Assembly: GCA_003344405.1 (NCBI GenBank)
Contig: NOWV01000056.1
Coordinates: forward strand, 372,001 to 436,000
Direction: 5' to 3'
Origin: Trichoplax sp. H2
Lineage: Eukaryota > Placozoa > Uniplacotomia > Trichoplacea
Length of the DNA: 64,000 bases
Shown here in pieces: positions 51,201 through 62,191 of the stretch (its first letter is position 1; every line of letters begins with the position of its first letter). The notes under the pieces were generated by a model, which saw only the letters and a list, made by a program, of their open reading frames with translations, ran no database searches and was not told where the DNA came from. Position numbers and translations under genes: made by a program.

Positions 51201-54200
51201 GGTTACGGCGGCTTCTACGATAGAAAAATTGAAGATAAGTAGGTCGAATGGATTGGCCTAATTCCATATCTTGATATTTATTCTGTAATTGCTGCTTCGA
51301 TATTTCGCTTACGAAATGCTCATATATGTGAAATAGAAGAATAAACTAGAATTTGGTATCGTGTGACCACAAACTAAATTATAACATTTCGCTATACAAT
51401 TTAGAAAGGTACTGGCCTTGAAGCATTTGAATAAGGCTCAATGTAGATGTACTCTTGCTATTGTGAAAATATGTAATATTCCTACATCAATGAATAAGGT
51501 CAGTTAAGCTATCTTATTTAGTTTTTAATTAGGATCTCGGTTGTTGTGGGTTTCTTCATGTTAATATCATTTTAATCCAAATTTAAATGAAACGTTACGA
51601 AGATCGAGCTCTATCATTTGGTTAGTCAAGGAGGAATCGTTATTGAATTGAAGACAATTCCGCCTGATCAAGCGTAATGATTTATAGCTATTTTATTAAT
51701 AAGTACCGGCGTATGAATGCCATAGATCTTAATTAGCTCTCAAGCCATATAGACTACTCGTATAGCTGATAGTTTTAGCTAGCTGAGTAATCTTCCATAT
51801 AAAACGTATTTTTTAACTCTAATTATAAGATGCTGATCTTTCTTCTATTTTAAATCACTAGAACAATTGCAACTATACAATTGCGTATTAATAACCTTAG
51901 TTACTAGCTTACTTAAATTTAACTATCCTTCCTAATACTCTATTCATTTGTACCAACAAACTCATTCTATGCACATTTTTCTGTCTATCCTAGGAAAGTA
52001 ACTTACCGCTGTCAAGCTGATGCTATTATAGCATTGATATGCTTAGACCAATTTGAAATTTGTACCGACCAGCCGATAAATATCCAATTTGAAGGTAAAG
52101 ATTCTAAATTTATGTATGACGAAGTCTTTCGAATTCGAAATTTTATTCAAAAGCAGCAGAATGAAAGCAATTTATTAGCATTACAACCGGATACAAGTTC
52201 TCCATTGCCATCTAAGTCAAGAGAGACTGCAAGTGCCAACTTACAGTCTTCTTCACTCCGTTCTTGTTCCAAATCGAGTACCAGCTCAAAAAAAGGTCAG
52301 AAAAAGGATCAATTTGCCAATACTAAGAATGGAGATGATGGAATCAGTCAAATTGAGAAAATTGCTCAAGACAGTATAAAGCAGAAAATAGATGGCAGAG
52401 GCAAATTAAATAAAAGTAATAGTAACCGAAATGGAAGAAATACCGGGGGTAAAACAGCAGCTATTAAAATAGATCGAAGCTATAAAGGTGACCAAACATT
52501 TAGCAAAAATCAGAATCAAGGAGGAAGACAAGATTCTTATCCATCTAGCAGCAAGCTGTCTCCTGTAAAGCCTAAATCCATGATCTCTAAGCGTACGATC
52601 GGTAGTGACTGTGCGAAATTTTCAGTATCAACGAAGGCAACAATTGAGGAAGAATATACTTTTTCGGATAAAGCTTATTTTCTTATGCAAAAAATTAATC
52701 TGGAACAAAGAATTAAGGATAAAGGCTACGAAGTCTCTTTCACCTTTAGGGATAGAGAAGATGGCGGTAAATTAATTGCAAGGATGATAGATGGTAGTCA
52801 AAGTTACATTATGAAGGAATTATTTGATTTTTTTAACTTAATGGATTCCAACCAAGATTTACCTACTAGAATATGCAAATATCTAGCTCAACAGACCGAA
52901 ATGACGGATAGTATTAACAAGAAATTAATTGAAAATGGTATATGTGCTGTAATTATTCCAACCAACACGAATGCTACTATTTCTGTCATTGCAAAGAATG
53001 CGACAGAATATGAAAAGGTTACGGCGGTATTGTTAGAAATTTTTGACACTAAATCAACAACCGTATCTGGTGAAGCTTTCTCTTTTCCACAAGATACCGC
53101 TATACTTCTTTCTAGTATTCAGCAAGATATTGCCATGAGTAGCAAGCTCCTGCTAGAAGCTGAGCTAAATGATTATACTAGCTCTTGCACCATAACAGTT
53201 ACAGGGCCTCGTAATAATCTTCATGATGTCATTAGAGCTATTCAAGCTAAATTAGAAGAATACAAATTGATAAAATTTGATATTACGGATACTCCTGTTT
53301 TGAAAACAGAATATTTGCGTACGTATCTAAAAGATAATATTCGGTCAATAGAAAAGATATTTGGCTGTCGAATTGAAGTGGAAGCAAAACTGGATATCGA
53401 TTCTTGGCTCATGGAACGTTGTAAAAATATTAGCATCAGCTGTTACCAAATCTATAAAAATACTATTGAAAACAGAATTCGAACAATTTTACGAGGGATT
53501 ACCGTGCAAAAGGAAGATGGTATTAGTAAATATTCGCTCACTGGACGATTACTTAGCTCTAGTAGAAATAAAGCTAGGTTACAACGCTTACAAGAGGAAC
53601 TACACTGTTTGATTGCCATTGCAGGGAATAAAGGCGAAAGGTACCTATACTTTACGCGTAGATATGATTATTTGATAATAAAGATCTATCTTGAAGCAGT
53701 GTTTCTATTTCATTATAATGAATTTTACGCTGATTGGTTGGAATATTATTGAGGTTAAAATGAAAGTACGGGGAAGAAAATTAAATGAGGTTACCATAAT
53801 TGCTTATGGAAACAAAATTTAGCCTAGATAAGAGTTGGCATGTATAGTAAATTGTCAGTTTTTACTGATAAAGTAATATGTGACAAAAAAGATATCATTA
53901 AAGGCTAAACAAAATTAAGGGGAAGAAAAGTAAAAAGGATCACTTGAGTGCTTATGAAAACGAAATTTAGCCCTAAAATAAGAGTTGACAAGAAGAGTAA
54001 ATCGCCAATTTTTACCGGAGTAACAGTCCCGACTGTACTCCTAGTTTAGAGTATACCGGGGTAGCTTCTAGTCTAGCCTATTTTATACCCTGGAGTATAA
54101 TCTAGGTCAGGTTACACCTCCTCACCCCCTCTTACATACAAATATATCAAGTAATCGATATATCACTTCGTAGTAAATCGATTACAATATATTGCCTGAT

Positions 54201-57200
54201 ATGATTATTGAAAAATTATCAAAGGCTAAACGAAATGAATGTAAGAAAAGTAAATGGTATCAAATTATTGCTTATGAAAGCGAGATACATCCCTAAAATA
54301 AGTGTTGTTATGTATAGTAAATTGGCAATTTTTATTGATGTTGTAGTTGGAACATGCAGAATTGGTTTAAAGAGTTGCATTCGTAGAAAGAAAATTTTTG
54401 TTATGTAAATATAGCCATATTATTACCTATGGCAGCAAATTAGAATCGAAAATTAGAGTTGGTGTGTACAGTAGATTATTCATTTTTTACCGAAATTGTC
54501 ATTTAAACATGTAAAGTTGACATTAACTAATAAACTCGTTAGAGAAATTCAATTGAATTTTCATTTCCTATTATGTAATTTTAGTAAGTGCCAAAAGCCT
54601 TCAGCTAATCCTCGAAATGCATTTCTGCGAAGAACAGAGCCAAAGATAGGGAAAGTTGCAACAAAAGGTGTCGTTAATTTGACCCAAGCAACTCCGCAAA
54701 CTAGCCGCAGTAAGAGAAAAATCAACAATGTTGCTATTAAATTGGTGAAAGGAAGAATTGAACAAGATGGTGGAGCAACTGTAAGTTGAAATAAAATCTG
54801 TCATGAGCCATCTTACATCTTATTAATGTTTCATAGTCGAAGGAAAATATTTACTTAGATGGCATTAATAAAGGAATCCTTCAATCTTTTATTTCTTCAA
54901 GGCTGATGTTATTGTCAATTCTGTGAGTACGAATAATTTTTCAGAAGGTAAAATTGCAGCAGCATTATTTAAAGCTGGTGGAACAGCCTATCAACAAGAA
55001 TGTCGTACCCAGTTGCAGTTTCCACAAGACGATAGCATTGGTTCTACAAATGGCCAGTATTTTGGTTGCAAGAAAGTATATCACATTCCATTCTTAACTT
55101 CTGATAGATCAATATCAGTAAGTGCGGAGCTGTATTAATATTTATGTCTAACCTTGATAAGGCAACTACTACTGCTGACAAGGATGTTGAATCTAGTGTA
55201 AACTCCAATAGTCAAGACAGATGCAATGTTGATCATTTTTTTTGCAACTTACTATTTTTAGTGGCTTATTCTACGTATTGAAGACTGCTTAAGGAAAGCG
55301 GATAGAGAATCGATGCGATCGATAGCTATACCTATCATTGGTACAGGACAATTAAAACTCGATGTCCAAGAGATCGCAAGGAAAATGACAGATACATCGG
55401 TGAAGTTTGCTTATAATCATACAGGAAGCCTAAGAGAAATTTACTTTATGGTCTTTCCTACCGACACAAACGTCTACAACGCGTTTGAATACGTACTAGA
55501 ATTAAATAATCCATTAGAAGTTCCATTACATCATCAAACAGATTTACTTGATAAGATAACAAAGTCGACAGGAGAGACTCCTGTAGAAGAAAATTCCTAT
55601 AGCGCACTGAAACTGTTATTTTCAGCTCGATACGACGGAACAGAAGTACCAATCTCCATCAATGTCTATCATGGTAATGCCCACAATGCGACTACAGATG
55701 CTATCATCGATGTAACATCATTATGTGCTAAACATTCCAATTTAGATTCTCATTTAGATATTATGCGCTACAGCGATAGTAGGCATACATCACAAACGTT
55801 AAGAATATTATCTTCTAAATCGCGCTCTAGTATCTATCAAGTTTGTCCTTATGGTTGCTTGCCCGGCTTTGGTACTATATTAGCAGTCATTAATGCCCGT
55901 GAACAAAAATCGATCACGATTCCCTTATTAAGTATTGAAATAAATATTAGTCATGTTTACCGCTTGATAGGTGCTATAGAAACATTTTTAGCCAACCACC
56001 TGGATGAAACAAATTATGTAAATTGTTTTAATTTTGTCATTGGATATGAAGATCGAAGTCAAGAATTTGCAACCTGGGTGCAAATGCAAATAACTAATAA
56101 GTCTTTACAATTTGGATGGCAAATTAGTCAACACGTAGCAGTAACAGAATTTGGTCTTAATATAATTTACGTCGCTGAAGATCAATCTGTGATTTCAAAG
56201 TTGAAATCCAAGATCGAAGAATATGCTGATTCTTGGATATGCCACAAGATGAAGGATGAAGATTATTTCAATTCTATTGATCAAAATCGCTGGAATCGAC
56301 TTGTGCTGCAATTTTGGTCAGAGTATAATACAATTCTAGTAAAGCAAGATGGAAATAAAACTGTGTGTATATCTGGACTCGAAAATGATATACTGAATGC
56401 TATTTTAAGCATCAATAAACTAAGCCAAATTTACTTCGAAGAGAAAGCTTATAATGAAGTAGAGAAATTTGCAGCCGACTCGGCCCAGTGGCATGCAAAA
56501 TTTGGACAATCCAGAACTAACTTTGATGTAAAGCTAAACTATGAAATTGAAAAAAATTATAAGACCTATACTAAAGATAAGACCAAGAAGATTTTTCAAA
56601 TTGATGCAACAACTAAAACTGTTGATTTCGGTCGAATGTTGATCAGGCTTGCTGATGGGACACAGTGCTCTATAGGGAAATTGTCATCAGAAGGTATTAC
56701 CGAGTATAAAAATCGCGTTAGTAATCAGATTGATCATATAGTATGGAGAGATATTATTCTATTTCTACATCGAAACTCAAATTTAGTACTACAATACGTA
56801 TGAGTTTATATCCTGATACTTAATTTATTAATTGTTTTATTTTACATAGCTAGTTTCGCTGTTGCAATAAATTAATTTTATCCATGGCAATTATAAATTA
56901 GATTTTGCTATACCTGATAGCTGGGAAAATACAAATGAAGATGAAATCAAAGATGGCTACTTCCGCATAATCGACGTTAAAAATCAACGGGAGATTAATA
57001 GCGTATCTAATCTTCCCGGATTGAGTGGCTATAAAATTAGGAGGTTGCAAAGAATCCAGAATTGGAATTTATATCGACGATATCAGATCATGAAAACTGA
57101 GGTAGCTACTGCTGTTCAGAAATATAAACCAGGCGCCCAGGTAGAAAGGCAGCTATTTCATGGTACTTCTAGCCGCAGCGTTACAGCGATATGCAAGAGT

Positions 57201-57646
57201 GGTTTTGATAGAGATTTTTCTGGAACATCTGCTGGTTGGTTCATGATATATTCGTATGCTTTATATTATATATTATATATCAAATAAATTAGTGCATGTA
57301 GATGCCCCTTGACAACAGTATACAAATACTAAAATTTGCAGCGGGTGACATTTGTTGAATTAATAATATCTTTTCTCCTATTTTGATAGGTTCCGGATAT
57401 GGTACAGGAACTTATTTTGCTGTCAAAGCTCACCTTTCGCAGGGTTTTGGTGATTCCTTGTTACTAGTGCGTGTTCTAACAGGAATCTACGGCTCTTCAA
57501 GCGGCAGCGGTAGGCCAAATCTGTCTATTATTCCGGGAAGTCAAAATGAACGTATACATTCAGTGGTGGATAATACAAGCAGTCCTTCTATGTATGTTGT
57601 ATCTAACGACAACTCTGCTTATCCAGAATATATTATTCACTTATAA
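48286..57646 (+). CDS. PARP14-like mono-ADP-ribosyltransferase B (RRM, macro, WWE, PARP domains)
   Basis: Likely RNA-binding mono-ADP-ribosyltransferase of the PARP10/14 type. Ten coding exons: 48286-48299, 48413-48464, 49760-49851, 51023-51238, 51994-53640, 54585-54780, 54902-55117, 55262-56693, 56902-57234, 57390-57646. They total 1,484 codons plus stop with every phase consistent. Exon 1 is 14 nt (MASS plus two bases). RRM1 (about 6-85) has HLLYICGI and NWYFAQLHV; RRM2 (about 90-155) ends VTYRCQADAIIALICL. Then come a Ser/Lys-rich disordered stretch (about 178-340), KH-like repeats (340-670), macro domain (about 739-860, ADVIVNS, AIPIIGTG), a degenerate macro-like domain (about 900-1075), WWE (about 1217-1288) and the PARP domain (1290-1484). 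Triad: His1375 (QLFHGT), Tyr1408 (GTYFA), Met1467 in place of Glu. Exons of 216, 1432 and 257 nt are exactly the size of those in PARP-A. Confidence 0.93.
48615..49200. repeat. Diverged tandem repeat in PARP-B intron 2, about 186-bp unit
   Basis: Three copies centred on GA(C/T)(A/T)ATTGA...CAA(T/C)ACA...GATATTTA(T/C)TAAC at about 48664, 48849 and 49036. Each is followed by TTTCCA(C/T)(A/T)(G/A)TGA and a CGTG-rich stretch. Intron 2 of PARP-C also carries tandem repeats, of different sequence. Confidence 0.65.
53752..54500. repeat. Diverged tandem repeat in PARP-B intron 5, with an insertion
   Basis: About four units of roughly 150 bp, each with an AGGCTAAAC- or AGGTTAAAA-type start, an AAGAAAAGTAAA stretch, TGCTTATG(G/A)AA, and GAGTTG...GTAAATTG followed by a T-rich end. 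A block at about 54025-54170 (CCCGACTGTACTCCTAG...CACCCCCTCTTAC) interrupts the third unit and looks inserted. Confidence 0.6.
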
Positions 57647-60600
57647 TGAATGAATCATTGAGTAACCATTCTACTTTGCCTATACGCGTAGTATCACGAT
57701 TTAGGTTCAGCGATCATAATCTGCCTAAGTACCGGGCTGTTTATTCGTTTATTTCTATCTTTGTTGACATGTTCATGTTACACTAGCTCTTCGTAGAAAC
57801 TTGGTGAAATAATCTATATCATATCGCATTTAAATACGCTAATTGGATTAGATTACCGTATAATATCTGGATAAATATGAGACAATATTACTTTATTATA
57901 TGCTGCTTGAGTACGATGCATATAATAGTATATGACAGTAATATAAACCGGTACATAAGCTGTGATTAAAAATTAAGAGAATAAATTTGATGATTATTAC
58001 AGATTCCAATATTGCGTATATGATTATGATTATTGCAAGATATTAAAAAAAAAACATATTCTCGTAATGTCAATTATTTTCAGTAAATAATGACTTAACT
58101 GATGGTCAAAATATCGAAAATGTGAAGATATTCGAGGTTGATACCTAATAGGGATTTACTATCCTAACATCGATACGAATTTATCTTGTATGCACACTGT
58201 ACAGTATTGTACCTAAACACTTGTTGTATAATTCTGTGTTAAGAATAGGCATGAGCTACTAGAAGAAGAAGACCTTAGGTCTTCTTGAAGTAGTGCATAG
58301 AATAGGTATCGCTCGGTATTCTCTATAAATATATTTGGAACAGTCAGGCTAATGTACACAAACATGTGACTAAACTTATCCGAAAATGTTTGTTGCTAAT
58401 TCTTATTTTTTACTTATTAATTGCTATGTCATCGAATTATATTTATAAGTCTCTTGAAGTATGAACAGAAAATATTCAATTTGAATTCGGTAGTTCCGTA
58501 TAATAATTAATTAGTGAACTACTACGGTAGTGGATTAATAATGGTAATTCTGTAAAACACTTATGATAATAATATCTACCATAATAATAAACACCTGCAA
58601 CAAAGGGATTTTAGCTTCTTTAATAAGTGTAGTGCGACTGTGATGGGTTAGAATATCAGCTGCGACCTGGAATGAATTTATTTGGTCAAATTGACTGTCC
58701 TACTGCACATAATTTTACACCGTGTATTATTATTATTATAGTTTCAAAGCGCATAGCCACTGTAATTAGGAACAACAACGCTTTATTAGCTTAATCATGA
58801 CGAGAATATTCGAGATTATATTTATATGCTCTAGGAAATACTGGATTCAATAATGGCTGAAATGATGTTGATTAATCATATTTTGGATATGATGAAGTGT
58901 ATTATAATTTGAATACTAAGCCATGACTGAGTCGGTTTAAATTATCAAACACTATCGCATTCGTTGGCTATAAGCGAGTTATGATCAGCTCATTAATTCA
59001 TAGGTTACAATGCTATCACAAACTAACGTAATCACGTAATCGTTCTATCTAGTAATAACACTGCAAAAGGTTGCATGAAACTCATTATCTGGCCAAGTTA
59101 GGACGATAATAATAGATTTGTCAATTAAATGAATTGATTGTACTAAAATCTAAACTGTTAGCGTGTCTTCAACATTATCATAACACCGCACAATTTAAAG
59201 ATAAAAGCTGGAACATAATTCTTAACCCTAACCCTAACCCTAACTTACAGACTATAGTGATACAGCAATGTTTTGCTATATTTTCAAGCCGTTCCCTGAC
59301 GTTTCCATCTAGCTTAGTGAACATTTTCGTAGTCATGGTGTGGAATTATCTAGGTTCATCACCACCTCACTGGTGCTGTTTCAATGTTGGTTATTATTAA
59401 GCTAGACAATCTTGTTTAATCCTTACGAGTACCAATTTACTATGTATCAAAACTCACCACGGAGTGAGAAGCCAGATGATACAGCCTATAATGCTTAGTA
59501 CAACAAATATGCATGTTAGACCAAATCGAAAGGCAAAAAAGTTTTTCTATGTGTTAAAATTGAAAATAATGTTGTCTTTAAACGATTAGTATTTCTGTTT
59601 GTAGTTAAAGTTTGGATCATTGTATCGGTCAATCAAAAGCTTATAGCTGTAATTTGCAATTTGTTGAACAGATATTCTTGACGATTTTTTCTAAATTACT
59701 TTATCACGTTAATAAATGTAGTTTGATCGATGGATAAGAGCCACATAGTGATCGCCTTGAAGTAATACGAATACTTTGCTATACAGTATAATATAGTATG
59801 ATCTGTAGTATATTGTCTTATGGAGCATTTTGAGTAGACTATAAAAAAAGTTGTTGGTGAATGCCGTGTGGAATTGTAAGTTACGGAGGTAGTTGGATCT
59901 GCACTAGTGCCTTCGAGCACCAAAGATTATAAAAAGGGTTATAAAAAGGGTGTTTTATTATCCTGTGAGGACTCCTTAACCTCCCTGATATCCAGTGATC
60001 GCATCAGCTGCAATTTTGCATTAAGATCATTACAGTTCCACTAAGAACAAAACATCAGAAAATGACATCAGCTTATTGATTAGAACCAGTTATAATTATA
60101 TAACTGCGTTATAACTTAAAAAGGATACTTTTATATTATGTGCACCAGGAGTTTCTGACGAGACTATAAAAGGCTGGTGCCTGAAGATTCCTTTTTAGTT
60201 CGTTAGTCGGTTAGATAGTCAACTAGTTTTTCAATTGATATTTAATTGTAAAGACTATAATCTTGGGTGCCAAGATTCCTTCAGTAATAAAAGATAGTAA
60301 ATCTCTGACTATCTTGTCTACATCATCTGTGACGCTATAATTATACCATAGTATTCGGTCGTTGGAACTGAATTATTTGGTGATATAGCTAATCTCGCCT
60401 CTTTAAGTTAGTAAGTGGCGTTCTCCGCAAGGATTGGCGTGTGTAGACTACTTCGTCACTAGTGGTGTGTGACAAACTGCTAGGCTGAATAGATAATAAT
60501 CAATTTTCCTTATTATTGTCTAATAGTAATTAGGATGGGATTGATGCTGTTGGATTTCAAATGGAATTTTTTGTTGAGGAATGATTTCATTTACTGCAGC

Positions 60601-62191
60601 TTATGTTGTATTGACGTTATGGTATTTATTGTTAATATAATAACTTACTTTAGCATTCCTTATCTAGATTTAAGGGTGGGTCGTTCTAAAATAGCGTTAC
60701 GATATCGTAAAATCAATCCTTAGAATAAGGTGCTAGAGATCTTAGGTAGGCATAGAAGACTTGTAATTGTGATTAGGGCTAAAGAAATAGTAGGTGCGAC
60801 TAAGATGTCCAATGGGATGATTTAGTTCTATTTACATTAATACTCTGTAACCTTAGTGGGTAGAATTGTTACCCTTAGTCGAACCTTGGGGAACCATGTT
60901 GACTATTACGGAGTTCGCAATTTTATATTACAGTAAGATCCCGACGTCATACTGTAGACTAAAAACCTACTTAAGCGAGCTCATATCTAGTAAAAGACGT
61001 CATCTATGTGAAGTCAAAAATGTCCTAATTATTGTGAATTTTGCTAGAACTTGTGATAAGTAGTTCTCTATAACTCAACCAGACGTAAAATCTTGGGATT
61101 TAGTTTAATAATTAATACTTTTGTTTGCTAAACTTCTTCATAAATACCTTTGTCATTAGTGAGGTAGTGACAAATAGACAGTACTTAAGGCTGCTATATC
61201 TAAAATAAGAGAGAGCGAGAGAGGACAAGGAAGATTGTAGAATAGTTGATTAGTTTCGATCTTAGATTGGATCATATTGCTCCTCGGTAACTCATCTGCT
61301 TTGGTTTAGTTTCGTGTTCAGTGGCTTGTTGGAAACCTTTTCATTTTTTAACTCAATAAATTGGGTATACTGACGGATCGGTAAGATTAATCAGCTAGGC
61401 AGTAAACTATCATGGATCGTACAGTTCATTTTCATTTGAAAGGGCATGATGACATCTATCAGTCGTTTTAGCTAATACTATTGCTATATGTAGATGTAGT
61501 ATAGTATTTGCTTATTAGGATTTACGGTATAGAGTACTTAGATTGTGAAGTTACTTCCATTAATAGGTTTGCTACAATTTCAGTGTGTATTTTATTAAAT
61601 ATAAATAGATATTGCTACTTAAATGTGGTAAAACACACATTAATTATTCCATATCTAAAGTAATTTCGGAAATGTATAAATACACGATTCTGATTGATCA
61701 ATAAGCGATTCTCTATTAAACCTACTACCAATTACCAATTACCACGAACATAACAACTATCATGATAGAAAAGTTACAATCTTGTTTTATCATCTCATTA
61801 GCTCAAATATATCAAGTACAACTATTGTTAATATTAATTATTTATGTCTATGTGTAAATTGGATAAAATGCTTGAACTAGAATAGCAGCACTTGTTATGC
61901 CTTTCTCCTAATGGATCATCTGCGTGATTTCTTCAAATTTTACTCATTTACATAGAATTCCGGAACTAATTCTTGGTACTAAATACTAAGAAAATCGACT
62001 TCGCTTATAAGTTTTGCACTAGATAGATCCGATTTAACAGGTTAATATACTAATAAACATTGGCAACAGACTATACTGCTGCATTCGTAGATAGTAAATC
62101 AACAAAACTGCCACATTAATCAAATTTAATCTGTAAGAGCAGCTAGAGAAATACAGCGACGTTTTCCCTTCATAGATTCAGAATTAAGAGT
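57647..62191. other. Intergenic region between PARP-B and PARP-C
   Basis: 4.5 kb with a short telomere-type repeat at 59223 and a palindromic AAGAAGACCTTAGGTCTTCTT-like hairpin near 58264. A stretch at 59925-60500 has TATA and polyadenylation motifs (60165, 60287), possibly a retroelement remnant. ORFs at 59134, 59696, 60535 and 60866 show no recognisable domain. Confidence 0.55.
59223..59244. repeat. Short interstitial telomere-type repeat
   Basis: Three perfect TAACCC units plus a partial fourth (TAAC), equivalent to TTAGGG on the other strand. TTAGGG is the usual animal telomere unit. Too short to mark a chromosome end; single TAACCCTAACC pieces also occur in the satellite array near 33390. 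Confidence 0.85.

Noticed and set aside
59134-59400. ORF containing NPNPNPNL
   Set aside because: The repeat is the translation of the telomere-type repeat; nothing else supports coding.
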